Below, piece by piece: positions 42,142 through 50,878 of a stretch of 64,000 bases of DNA. The notes under the pieces are model-generated. The model was given only the letters and a program-made list of their open reading frames with translations, ran no database searches and was not told the origin of the DNA. Each line of letters opens with the position of its first letter. The first letter of the stretch is position 1. Source of the stretch: Ardenticatenaceae bacterium (GTDB lineage Bacteria > Chloroflexota > Anaerolineae > Promineifilales > Promineifilaceae); contig JACKBR010000017.1 in the NCBI GenBank assembly GCA_020634495.1, positions 28,086 through 92,085 of the forward strand. The letters are read 5' to 3'. A program made the position numbers and the translations under genes.

Positions 42142-43686
42142 ATGAAAATGATAATGAAATTCATTCGTCGTTGTTGGTGGATTGGGTTATTGCTGATGAG
42201 TCTGGCAGCTTGCCGCAACAATGGGGCAGAGACAGTTTCTCCTACGGCCGTTTCCACCTCATTGGCTGGAACGGCCGTCTCGACCCCCATCCCGGAAAGC
42301 ACCAACACACCCCTGCCAACCGCCACGCTTACGCCTGTTCCCACGCCTGCTGTACCCATCGTCAATGCCGCCGACCAGGTGCTAACCGATGAGGGAAATC
42401 TGCAAATTGCCAGCGTGGTAGCGCCAGAAGATGGTTGGCTGGTGCTGTACGCGATGAATGATGGGGAATTGGGAGAGGTGCTGGGCTATACGGCCGTTGC
42501 CACCGGCCTCAACCAAAATCTGGAGCTGACCATCGACCCCCAACTGGCCACGCCGACGCTGGTGGCCATGCTGCACAGCGACGCCGGGGAAAGCGGCGAA
42601 TTTGAATTTCCCGATGGCCTCGATCTGCCCTTGGAATGGGAATCGGCCCAAATCGCCACCACGTTTGCCCTGGAATTTCAACTTTCGGAGCCAGTGGTGG
42701 AGGTGGCGGCGCAGGCGGTTCATGAGGATGGCGTTGTTCGGGTGGCCAATGTGCTGCTGCCTCAGGATGGTTGGTTAGCAATTCATACCCAGGAAGACGG
42801 CCGTATGGGGAAATTGTTAGGCGCTATTCCGCTGGCTGTTGGTCGGCATGAGGCGGTGGCTATCACCATCCCCTGGCGCGATGGCACGCCCACCCTGTAT
42901 GCTGCTTTGTATGCCGACAACGGCGAGCCGCTCCATTTTGACTACGAAGCCGAAGACACGCCGCTGCTACTCAATGGCGAGCCTGTTGTCGCTGAATTCA
43001 GCGCCACGTTCCCGCCAGACATTTTTGTGCTGGATCAACCGCTGGTAAACGGCCGTTTTGAAGTAGAGCGCGTCATTGCTAACGGCCCCGGCTGGCTGGT
43101 GGCCTACTACGATGATGGTGGGGAGCCAGGCTTGATTATTGGCTCGGCTCCGCTGGTAGATGGCTTAAACGAGCGGGTGATGGTGGAGGTGTTGGAATCG
43201 GCCGCCACTCCCATTCTCCATTTACGCCTGCATGAAGACACCGAACCAGGCGACGATTTTGATTTCCCCCGTGTGGATCAGCCCGTTTTGTACGAAGATC
43301 GCTTACCCGGCACGGTGACGTTTAGCCTGACGCCGGGCAACTATCTGGTGGTGAATGACCAACTGCTGCCAACCACGGGCACAGCCTCGGCGGTGCTGAC
43401 GGTGGATTTGGTGGTGGTGGATGTGCCAACCTGGGTGGCTATCGAGGCGGATGATGGTGGGGCGAGGGGAGAGGTGCTGGGCTTTACGGCCGTTCCCCCC
43501 GGCGTTAACCACGATATTGCCATTTCCATTGATCCCAATCTGGCCACCGAAACGCTGTATGCCACGCTCTACCTCAACGCAGGCGAGCCAGACGAATTTG
43601 ACCCCGACGGAGCCGACGTTCCCCTCCAGCGCAACCGCAGCCCGATTTCGGTGCCGTTTTTCTTGTTGGCTGAGGAGGAAGAGTAG
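42142..43686 (+). CDS. Lipoprotein with four DUF7282-like repeats
   Basis: A 514-residue protein. A signal with lipobox (LLLMSLAAC) is followed by a Thr/Pro-rich linker to about residue 75. Four repeats of about 100-110 residues come next, each with the pattern (D/N)GWLV-x-Y/H ... G-x-LG-x2-P/A ... G-x-N/H ... T-x2-ATLYxNAGE...F-x-F/P. Good examples are APEDGWLVLYAMNDGELGEVLGYTAV, LPQDGWLAIHTQEDGRMGKLLGAI and VDVPTWVAIEADDGGARGEVLGFTAV. DUF7282 domains occur in haloarchaea and Chloroflexota surface proteins. It probably coats the outside of the cell; no enzymatic motif is seen. Confidence 0.8.
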   Translation: MKMIMKFIRRCWWIGLLLMSLAACRNNGAETVSPTAVSTSLAGTAVSTPIPESTNTPLPTATLTPVPTPAVPIVNAADQVLTDEGNLQIASVVAPEDGWLVLYAMNDGELGEVLGYTAVATGLNQNLELTIDPQLATPTLVAMLHSDAGESGEFEFPDGLDLPLEWESAQIATTFALEFQLSEPVVEVAAQAVHEDGVVRVANVLLPQDGWLAIHTQEDGRMGKLLGAIPLAVGRHEAVAITIPWRDGTPTLYAALYADNGEPLHFDYEAEDTPLLLNGEPVVAEFSATFPPDIFVLDQPLVNGRFEVERVIANGPGWLVAYYDDGGEPGLIIGSAPLVDGLNERVMVEVLESAATPILHLRLHEDTEPGDDFDFPRVDQPVLYEDRLPGTVTFSLTPGNYLVVNDQLLPTTGTASAVLTVDLVVVDVPTWVAIEADDGGARGEVLGFTAVPPGVNHDIAISIDPNLATETLYATLYLNAGEPDEFDPDGADVPLQRNRSPISVPFFLLAEEEE

Positions 43687-43755
43687 TCAGTATTCGGTAG
43701 GTCAGTAATCAGTTTGCCTGACCACTGATTACTGACCTACTGATTACCAATCACC
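43684..43755. repeat. CAGTA/TTACTG gene-end repeat
   Basis: TCAGTATTCGGTAGGTCAGTAATCAG is answered by CTGATTACTGACCTACTGATTACC, forming a hairpin between two convergent genes. Same family as 34085-34160. Confidence 0.7.
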
Positions 43756-44818
43756 GCTCCCGCACAAGCCCAATCATATCCCCCAGCACGCCAGCGGCCG
43801 TCATCTCCACGCCCGCACCTTTGCCGCCAATGAGCAGCGGTTCATCGTTGTAAAAACCGGTGCGAAAGCTGATGTATTTCATGTTGGCCAGGGGGCTGCT
43901 GGCCGGAATCGGTTTCAGGCCCACGGTGCCGCGCCCTTCCGAAAGTTCGGCTACGTAGCGCAGCACCTGGCCGTTGGCACGGGCTTTTGCCACGCGCTCC
44001 GCCATCGCTTCATCCAGTTGGTTGGCAGCTTGCAAAAATTGGGGCACGGTGAGATTGGCCAAATCCGGCGTGTAAAGCGACTCCACGGCGATGTCGCTGG
44101 CTTCCAGCGGCCAGCCAGCCATGCGGCCCAAAATCATCACCTTGCGCATCACGTCTTTGCCGCCTAAATCTTCGCGTGGGTCTGGCTCTGTGTACCCTTT
44201 TGCCTTGGCCTCGGCAATGGCCTGCGAAAGGGGAACGCCTGCATCGAGTTGGGTGCAGATGAAGCCCAGCGTGCCGCTGAGCTGCCCTTCAATCTGGTAA
44301 ATCGGATCGTTTACGTCCAGCAGGTAGCGCAGCGTAGCAATGACGGGCTGGCCGCCGCCCACGGTGGATTCGTGGCGCACGCGGGGATGGTTGAAAAAGG
44401 GTTGAGATGTTTGCCAGGCTCCGGCCAACGCTTTTTTATTGGCCAACACCACGCTGTGCCCTTGGGCCAACGCTTTGTTCAAAACAGGTTCCAGCCCATC
44501 GGCGGCGGTTACGTCTACAAAAATGGCCGGGCCAAGCTGGGCGTCGGTCACTTTTTGCACAATTTCGGCTTCGCTGGGGCGAGGCTGCCGAGCTGGATCG
44601 ACGGGCAAGTTTTGCGCCTTGGCGGCTACAGCTGCCAGCAATTGTTCATCGCTCAGGCCGTTTGCCTGCCACAACATCGTTTGGCTGTCGGTGACGGTGA
44701 TGATGTTGAACTGGATTTGGTTATGGGTGTGGATGGCGGAACGGCCGTTTACAATCTGTCGCAACAAAGCTGAACCAACCCCACCCACACCAAATAATAC
44801 GACGGAAACTTCCTTCAT
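43751..44818 (-). CDS. hom: Homoserine dehydrogenase
   Basis: Reduces aspartate semialdehyde to homoserine for threonine and methionine synthesis. 355 residues. The NAD(P)-binding motif FGVGGVGSALLRQIV is at the N-terminus. VTAADGLEPVLNKALAQGHSVVLANKKALAG is the catalytic domain entry; STVGGGQPVIATLRYL and GQLSGTLGFICTQLDAG follow. GYTEPDPREDLGGKDVMRKVMIL is the family signature with the active-site Lys/Asp. No C-terminal ACT domain is present, so threonine feedback may be absent here. Upstream, a leader with a short ORF and two strong hairpins (44870-44971) suggests transcriptional control. Confidence 0.95.
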   Translation of the reverse strand: MKEVSVVLFGVGGVGSALLRQIVNGRSAIHTHNQIQFNIITVTDSQTMLWQANGLSDEQLLAAVAAKAQNLPVDPARQPRPSEAEIVQKVTDAQLGPAIFVDVTAADGLEPVLNKALAQGHSVVLANKKALAGAWQTSQPFFNHPRVRHESTVGGGQPVIATLRYLLDVNDPIYQIEGQLSGTLGFICTQLDAGVPLSQAIAEAKAKGYTEPDPREDLGGKDVMRKVMILGRMAGWPLEASDIAVESLYTPDLANLTVPQFLQAANQLDEAMAERVAKARANGQVLRYVAELSEGRGTVGLKPIPASSPLANMKYISFRTGFYNDEPLLIGGKGAGVEMTAAGVLGDMIGLVRER

Positions 44819-44869
44819 TCTTTTTCCCCTCTCAAAATGCTCTGTGGCTTTTGTGGCTACTCAAACAAA

Positions 44870-44901
44870 ACAAGGGCCTTGTCCGAGAACAAGGCCCTTG
44901 T
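44870..44901 (-). terminator. Terminator hairpin in the hom leader
   Basis: Minus strand: ACAAGGGCCTTGT pairs with ACAAGGCCCTTGT (13 bp, 6-base loop) and is followed by TTTGTTTGAG. It lies 50 bases ahead of the hom start codon. Confidence 0.75.
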
Positions 44902-44903
44902 GT

Positions 44904-44949
44904 GCACCGTAGCGCTACTGACTCATCTGAGGAGGTAGCGCTACGGTGC
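44904..44949 (-). promoter_or_regulatory. Hairpin overlapping the hom leader ORF
   Basis: GCACCGTAGCGCTAC and GTAGCGCTACGGTGC form a 15-bp stem. Just inside its left arm on the minus strand is ACCTCCT, complementary to the AGGAGGT ribosome-binding site of the leader ORF, so two exclusive folds are possible. Confidence 0.65.
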
Positions 44950-44971
44950 GTTTAGATAAATTACTATCCAT
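44915..44971 (-). CDS. Short leader ORF upstream of hom (18 codons)
   Basis: ATG at 44971 is preceded by AAAAGGAGGTGG, one of the strongest ribosome-binding sites in the window. The peptide reads MDSNLSKRTVALPPQMSQ, then a stop inside the hairpin arm. It has only one Thr, so it does not look like a classical thr leader. Translation would disrupt the hairpin. Confidence 0.45.
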   Translation of the reverse strand: MDSNLSKRTVALPPQMSQ

Positions 44972-45176
44972 TAGCACCACCTCCTTTTCATAAAGATAGC
45001 GTTGCCAGTTGTAAAAGCAGCAAAGCAATTGAACGTTTGTGAAACGTGATGCTTTTACTCAGGCGTATCAATAAATTGGAAATGATTGGCGCATTATGGC
45101 ATACATGATCCCCCATGTCAATGATTGCTCAAAAAGATCAGAATTTGTTAACCTGTGATTTTCGGTAGAAAATTTG

Positions 45177-45185
45177 TGCTATAAT
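45177..45185 (+). promoter_or_regulatory. Candidate extended -10 promoter of the DinG-family gene
   Basis: TGCTATAAT is a perfect extended -10 box, 140 bases before the start codon. No clear -35 box is seen. A CACAGAG repeat (45220-45292) lies between it and the gene. Confidence 0.5.
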
Positions 45186-45219
45186 TTTGCACTTTCAAGT
45201 AAGAATCTACCTGAAATAG

Positions 45220-45292
45220 CCACAGAGGGAGGAGAGAAGATGGAAAACTTGAGACCAATCTCAGGAATCTCTGTGAACTCTGTGGCTACTAT
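45220..45292. repeat. GCCACAGAGG hairpin repeat
   Basis: GCCACAGAGGGAGGAGAG on the left is answered by CTCTGTGAACTCTGTGGC on the right. It lies in the 5' leader of the next gene and matches the inserted element in the ECF sigma gene. Confidence 0.7.
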
Positions 45293-45325
45293 TCGGTTAG
45301 GTACTAAAATGATGGAATCTCCTTT

Positions 45326-48148
45326 ATGAGTGCCACAACCTACGTCGTTGTTGACGTTGAAACCACCGGGCTAGACCCACAAACCGACAGCATCATTGAA
45401 GTTGCCGCCATTACCTTTCGCGGCAACGATATTTTGGACGAATTTTCCTCGCTGGTAAATCCGCACCGCACCATTCCGCCTTACATTACCCAGCTTACCG
45501 GCATTACCCAGGCTATGGTGGAAGATGCGCCGACCATGTTTACTTTGCGCTCCCAGCTGCGCCCCAAGATTGGGGATCATGTGCTGGTGGGGCACAACGT
45601 GGGCTTTGACCTGGGCTTTTTGCAGGCAGAGCGGCTGGGAATGGGCAACCACCGGCTGGATACGGTGACGCTGGCTTCAATTTTGTTTCCAGATGCCGGG
45701 CGGTTTAATCTGGAATCTTTGGTGCATTATTTGGGGCTGCCCAATCCCAACAATGGGCAAACGCACCGCGCCCTGGATGATGCAGAGCAGACGGTGGAGC
45801 TGTTTTTGGCGCTGCGCGAGCGGGCTTTGCAGCTTCACCTCAGCCAGATTGATGAGCTGGTTGAGGCCGGGCAGCGGCTGGGCTGGCCGGAGACGCTCTT
45901 TTTTGAAGATATTTTGGCGGAGCGGGTACGCACGGCGTTTGAAGGCTCAGATTTGCGCCATCGTGGGCGGTTGCCTCGTTTGTTTAACCCTGGCAAGCTA
46001 GACGGCCGTCCCGAAGTTCCTGCTGAAACGCCCCGTATGCTAGACCCTGAGCTGGTTTCTAGCCTGATCCAGCCGGGGGGCAATTTTAGCCAGATTTTTG
46101 ACGCTTTTGAGTACCGGCCCCAGCAGGTAGAGATGCTGGACGCGGTGGTGAGCGCTTTTAACGCCGGGGCACATGTGATGGTGGAAGCGGGCACCGGGAC
46201 GGGGAAAAGTATGGCGTACCTGATTCCGGCGGCGTTTTGGGCTGTGGAAAACGGCCGTCGCGTTGTCATCTCCACCAATACCATCAACCTGCAAGATCAG
46301 CTCATCCACAAAGACATTCCCGAACTGCAAAAGGTGCTGCCTTTTGAGCTGCGGGCCGCCGTGCGCAAAGGACGGCGCAACTATTTATGCACCCGCCTTT
46401 ACCAGCAGATGCGGCACAGCGGCCCCAGTAACGCCGACGAAATGGCCCTTTACGCCCGCATTTTGCTGTGGCTGCCCACCACGCTGACTGGCGACGTGGC
46501 CGAGCTGAATCTGCGCACCCCAGGCGAGCGGCTGGCCTGGGCACGGCTGAACGGCGAAAGCGCCTCCTGCACCCAGGACCATTGCGCCGCCGAAAATTGC
46601 CCGCTGCACATAGCCCGCCGCCGGGCTGAACTGGCGCAGGTTGTCATTGTGAACCATTCGCTGCTGCTGTCTGACCTGGCCAATGAAAACCACATTCTGC
46701 CCCAGTTTGTCGATTTGATTGTGGATGAGGCGCACCATTTGGAAGCGGCCGTAACCGATGGTCTGAGCTTCCGCGCCGACAAGCGCTTCCTGGAAGCCAT
46801 TCTGGACGATGTGAATAAGCCGCGGGCTGGGCTGCTGTCTGATTTGCAAACCCGGCTAGAAGCAACGCTGCCCCCAGACTTTGCCGCCAAATTTATCGAA
46901 ATGCTCAACCGGATGCGGCGAGAAGGGCAGGCGGCGGTGATTCGGCTGGATGAATTTTTTACCACGCTCACCTACTTTTTGTCTGAGGCGGTGAGCACCC
47001 GCAGCCAGTTTGCCCAGCAAATTCGCCTGACGCCTGCCGTGCGCACCCAGCCCGGCTACGATGAGGTAGAAATTAGCTGGGACAACTTGAGCCGCCATCT
47101 GCACGCCATTGCCGATGGCTTTGGCAAGCTGGCTGCTGGTTTGGGTGAGGTGGCCGACCAGTTTGATGTGGAAGATGCTGAGGATTTGAAGCTGACTTTG
47201 ATGAGCAACGGCCGTTCTCTGGAAGAAACTCGCCTTAACCTGGATGGTATCATCATCGATCCTGACTCGGACATGATTTACTGGGTGGAGGTGTTTAAGG
47301 AGCGAATTTCCCTGCACGCCGCGCCGCTGCACGTGGGGCCATTGGTGCAAAGCAACATCTTCGAGGCGCTAGAAACCGTTATTCTCACCTCGGCCACGCT
47401 GCGCACCGCCGGGCCAGATGCCCGCGAAGAGGCCAACTTTGCCTACATCCGCGAGCGGCTGCACGCCTACGACGTGGATGAATTGGCCGTTGGCTCTCCG
47501 TTTGACTACAAAAACGCCACGCTGCTTTATCTGGTGACGGACATTCCTGAGCCAAACCAGCCTGGCTACCAGCGCATGTTGGAAGATGCCATTGTAGACG
47601 TGGCCACCGCTTTGGGCGGTCGCACAATGGTGCTGTTCACTTCCTATGGCCAGCTAAACCAGACAGCCAAAGCAATTGAAGCGCCGCTGGCCGATGCGGG
47701 CATCACGACCCTGGCGCAATCGTCGGGCAGTTCACGCCAGCAGCTGCTGGATCAGTTTAAGCAGCCAGACAGCCACGCTGTGCTGCTGGGCACGCGCTCC
47801 TTTTGGGAAGGGGTAGATGTGCCGGGCGAGGCGCTGCAAGCGGTGATGATTGCCAAGCTGCCCTTCGATGTGCCGTCTGACCCCATTTTTGCTGCCCGCT
47901 CAGAGACATTCGACAATGCTTTTTTTGAATATTCAGTGCCAGAGGCGGTACTGCGTTTTCGGCAAGGATTTGGTCGTCTGAATCGCCGCCAAACGGATGA
48001 GGGGGTGGTGATCATTTTGGACAAACGGGTGATTACGAAGCGGTATGGCCAGATGTTTGTGGATGCGCTGCCGGAATGCACGGTGCTGCGCCAACGTGCT
48101 GATCGCGTAGGTGAGTTGACGGTGCGTTGGCTAAATCGAGATAGATGA
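45326..48148 (+). CDS. dinG: DinG-family helicase with N-terminal DnaQ-type exonuclease
   Basis: A 940-residue fusion. The N-terminal 165 residues are a DEDDh 3'-5' exonuclease: VVDVETTGLDP, HNVGFDLGFL and HRALDDAEQTVELF. The XPD-like helicase follows: Walker A EAGTGTGKSMAYLIP; an iron-sulphur-type Cys set (YLCTR, SCTQDHCAAENCPL); VDEAHHLEA; then TSATL, GTRSFWEGVDVPGEAL and RQGFGRLNRR. DinG proteins unwind R-loops and repair replication blocks; fused exonuclease forms are known in Firmicutes and Chloroflexota. It ends before a clear terminator. Confidence 0.94.
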   Translation: MSATTYVVVDVETTGLDPQTDSIIEVAAITFRGNDILDEFSSLVNPHRTIPPYITQLTGITQAMVEDAPTMFTLRSQLRPKIGDHVLVGHNVGFDLGFLQAERLGMGNHRLDTVTLASILFPDAGRFNLESLVHYLGLPNPNNGQTHRALDDAEQTVELFLALRERALQLHLSQIDELVEAGQRLGWPETLFFEDILAERVRTAFEGSDLRHRGRLPRLFNPGKLDGRPEVPAETPRMLDPELVSSLIQPGGNFSQIFDAFEYRPQQVEMLDAVVSAFNAGAHVMVEAGTGTGKSMAYLIPAAFWAVENGRRVVISTNTINLQDQLIHKDIPELQKVLPFELRAAVRKGRRNYLCTRLYQQMRHSGPSNADEMALYARILLWLPTTLTGDVAELNLRTPGERLAWARLNGESASCTQDHCAAENCPLHIARRRAELAQVVIVNHSLLLSDLANENHILPQFVDLIVDEAHHLEAAVTDGLSFRADKRFLEAILDDVNKPRAGLLSDLQTRLEATLPPDFAAKFIEMLNRMRREGQAAVIRLDEFFTTLTYFLSEAVSTRSQFAQQIRLTPAVRTQPGYDEVEISWDNLSRHLHAIADGFGKLAAGLGEVADQFDVEDAEDLKLTLMSNGRSLEETRLNLDGIIIDPDSDMIYWVEVFKERISLHAAPLHVGPLVQSNIFEALETVILTSATLRTAGPDAREEANFAYIRERLHAYDVDELAVGSPFDYKNATLLYLVTDIPEPNQPGYQRMLEDAIVDVATALGGRTMVLFTSYGQLNQTAKAIEAPLADAGITTLAQSSGSSRQQLLDQFKQPDSHAVLLGTRSFWEGVDVPGEALQAVMIAKLPFDVPSDPIFAARSETFDNAFFEYSVPEAVLRFRQGFGRLNRRQTDEGVVIILDKRVITKRYGQMFVDALPECTVLRQRADRVGELTVRWLNRDR

Positions 48149-48180
48149 TTGGCAGTTTGCCAGACGGTAGGCCAATGAAA

Positions 48181-48212
48181 CAGCGATCTCTTCAAGGGAT
48201 CGCTGTTTTTTA
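48181..48212 (+). terminator. Rho-independent terminator after the DinG-family gene
   Basis: CAGCGATC pairs with GATCGCTG around a 9-base loop, followed by TTTTTT. The remaining 48212-48608 stretch has one ACGGCCGT and no gene. Confidence 0.85.
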
Positions 48213-48608
48213 TTGGGCAAGCTGTAGAGCAAACCACAGAAACTAATTTGAAAAACGAAGCACGATTTCTCAGTGGTTTACTTTAGTAAAAACCGATTTC
48301 GCGCTCATTTTATTCAAAAGTCCTTTTGGTTTTTACATGGATCGATTTCGGATCGATGAATTTATATACTGCTTTACAGTTGCAGCTTAGTTTTGCCTTT
48401 ATTCTGTGCGTCGTGGGGCCAATTGTGGTGGTGGATACGGCCGTTCAGATAAAAAGATAGAAACGGCTTCATAATGTACCGGTAGACCCTCAGTAGACCT
48501 TTTCACCTATGGTTTAACAGGCGTCCTCAATTACCATAAGCTTATCCAAATAATCTACCGACAAACGCTAAACGCCCGACAAGCATTTCATATTTTAGGA
48601 GAGATTTT

Positions 48609-50702
48609 ATGAAAAACGTGAACAAGCATCTGATTTTTATCTTATTGGCTGCCTTGCTGTTTGGTACTGTGTTAACAGCCTGTGGCGGCGAAGACCCAAC
48701 GCCGACCCCGCGTTCATCAAACGATGACGATGATGATGGCGATCCCCCACCGGATGAAGAACCAACCGAAGAGCCCACAGAAGAACCCACGCCAGAACCA
48801 ACTGAAACCCCTGATCCTACGGCCGGTTTTATTGATTTCTCTAATGAGGTTTTGGGTGTGACGCTTGCCTACCCTGGCGATTGGGCCATGGAGTTTGATG
48901 AAGAGGCTGGCGAACTTAAGCTGGCCAGCAGTCAGTCAATTCTGGAAGACAGCGACGATAATATTGAGGGAGCTATTCTGAATGTTCTCTTTTTAGACAC
49001 TGCCTTGTTTAGTGCGCTGGATGCCGAGGTTGATTTGACAGACCCGGAGCAGCTTTTAGGCGTTTTTGTTGACTTCTTCTCCCAGCCAAGCGATGAGGGC
49101 ATTACGGTGACCGTTACGCAAGAGCCAACGGCCGTTACCATCAATGACCAGGCGGCGGCCGAAGTATTGGTTGACGCGGTGGATGAAGAAGGGGATACGG
49201 CCGTTATGAAAGTCCTCGTTATCATGTTTGAAGACCGTGCGGCCGTTGTGCTTTCTGGGTCCGAAGTATCTGTAGAAGAGCAAAACCGCCCCCTCTTGAA
49301 CGCCATTGAAAACTCCATTGTACTTTCTACGCCGGTTGGTGGAGTCGCAGAAGATATAGAAGATGTTGAAACAGGAAACATTTCTATTAACCTGAGCGGT
49401 GACCTGCTGCTCTATGGCGATACAGTTTCTGGAATCGTTGACGAGTCAGGGCCATCTGCTTTTGGATTCATTGGTCAGGAAGGCGAGGTGATAGACGTTT
49501 TTGTTGTACCGGAAGAAGGCTTTGATGTTGTGGTTGATGTGGTTGATGATACTGGCGCCTCCATTTTGCCAACGGGTGAAGTTGATGCAGAAATAGGCGC
49601 GGAGCAAGTGCTAGACGTTGCCATCCCCGCCACCGGCAACTACGCCATTATGGTGCGCGGCTTTGCCGATGCCACTGGGAATTATCAACTTACCCTGGCT
49701 GAAGCTGGCACCGTAACCCAGCCAACGCTCGATGGAGCCAGTGGTGAACTCATTGAGTATGGCGCTTTTGTGTCCGGGGCTGTAGACAGCGCAACGCCAG
49801 TGGCCGCTTACCCCTTTAGCGGCGCGGCTGGTGATGTGGTTGGTATGGTTGTAACGCCATTCGACGGGTTTGATGTTGTGCTAGACGTCGTGGATGATGC
49901 TGGCAATTCCATACTTCTCCAAGAACGGGACACTTCTTTTGGCCCAGAAAACCTGTTTGTGGCATTGCCAGCAGACGGTATTTATACCATTCATGTTTAT
50001 GGGTTTGATGGCGCAGAAGGCAGCTTCGACATGCAGTTGGGCCTTCCCCTGACCAATGTTGTGTTTGCCGCTGGTGACACCCTCGAAGCCGAAGATGAAG
50101 GCGAAGGGCATGCCTTCCCCTTCACGGCCCTGCGGCCAGGCGATATGGTAGGCATTCGTGTAGAGCCTGCTGAAGATTTGGACGTTGCCATTCAGGTACG
50201 CAAAGGGGATGAACTGCTTTCTGGTTTGGGCTTTGATCCGGAGTCAGGCTATTCCTTTGCTGTCGGTGTTGAAGAGCTTCTAGTAATGGCTGAAGAAACC
50301 GGCACGTATTCTTTCCGCATCCTAAATTCTCAGAACGATTTTGCGGGCAATGTTGGCGATTATGCTGTTACGATGTACGGTACGCCAGAAATTGTCTTTG
50401 AACTGGCCTATGGCGATTTAGTCGATGCTCGTACCAACGCTAATGGTCTGGTGGATTACGTTATCAGCGGTTTGGCTGGCGATTCCGTAATTATCAATGT
50501 GGCGTCGGACGATGATTCCGTAGACATGGTGATTGAAGTGCTAGACCTGGATGAAAATGTCCTGGCTTCTGCTGACGAAGGCTTTTCTGGCGAAGTGGAA
50601 GAACTGGTTTACACGCTTGAAAGCGAGGAGCTTGTCATTATCCGTGTTCGTGACTTCTTTGGCAGCCCAGGCGACTTTATGATGTCGGTTAATTTGCAGT
50701 AA
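48609..50702 (+). CDS. Large lipoprotein with PsbP-like and repeated beta-sandwich domains
   Basis: A 697-residue secreted lipoprotein. The signal (LIFILLAALLFGTVLTAC) ends in a lipobox Cys. An Asp/Glu/Pro/Thr-rich linker to about residue 70 follows. Residues 75-240 resemble a PsbP/MOG1-type fold (FSNEVLGVTLAYPGDWAMEFDEEAGELKLASS). Then come about four repeats of 110 residues of pre-peptidase C-terminal style: GDTVSG(I/V)V-x-D..., FDVVVDVVDDTGASIL, A-x-GNYAIMVRGF. Such domains bind calcium or glycans at the cell surface. It is unusually acidic and has no catalytic domain. Confidence 0.8.
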   Translation: MKNVNKHLIFILLAALLFGTVLTACGGEDPTPTPRSSNDDDDDGDPPPDEEPTEEPTEEPTPEPTETPDPTAGFIDFSNEVLGVTLAYPGDWAMEFDEEAGELKLASSQSILEDSDDNIEGAILNVLFLDTALFSALDAEVDLTDPEQLLGVFVDFFSQPSDEGITVTVTQEPTAVTINDQAAAEVLVDAVDEEGDTAVMKVLVIMFEDRAAVVLSGSEVSVEEQNRPLLNAIENSIVLSTPVGGVAEDIEDVETGNISINLSGDLLLYGDTVSGIVDESGPSAFGFIGQEGEVIDVFVVPEEGFDVVVDVVDDTGASILPTGEVDAEIGAEQVLDVAIPATGNYAIMVRGFADATGNYQLTLAEAGTVTQPTLDGASGELIEYGAFVSGAVDSATPVAAYPFSGAAGDVVGMVVTPFDGFDVVLDVVDDAGNSILLQERDTSFGPENLFVALPADGIYTIHVYGFDGAEGSFDMQLGLPLTNVVFAAGDTLEAEDEGEGHAFPFTALRPGDMVGIRVEPAEDLDVAIQVRKGDELLSGLGFDPESGYSFAVGVEELLVMAEETGTYSFRILNSQNDFAGNVGDYAVTMYGTPEIVFELAYGDLVDARTNANGLVDYVISGLAGDSVIINVASDDDSVDMVIEVLDLDENVLASADEGFSGEVEELVYTLESEELVIIRVRDFFGSPGDFMMSVNLQ

Positions 50703-50770
50703 GTCCAGGAAACCAATATTCGGTAATTGCTAATAGCTAACTGAATATTGACGACTGTGCATTAAACGAA

Positions 50771-50801
50771 GAGGTTGGCATTTTTTGCCAGCCTCTTTTT
50801 T
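50771..50801 (+). terminator. Rho-independent terminator after the repeat lipoprotein
   Basis: GAGGTTGGCA pairs with TGCCAGCCTC (one G-T pair) around TTTTT, followed by a T-run. Confidence 0.8.
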
Positions 50802-50878
50802 GTTGGGGGAACACGGCCGTATCTTTAACAGAATCGCTGGGTTATAGTTCGTTGAAGATAAGTAATTGTGGAGGCAGT

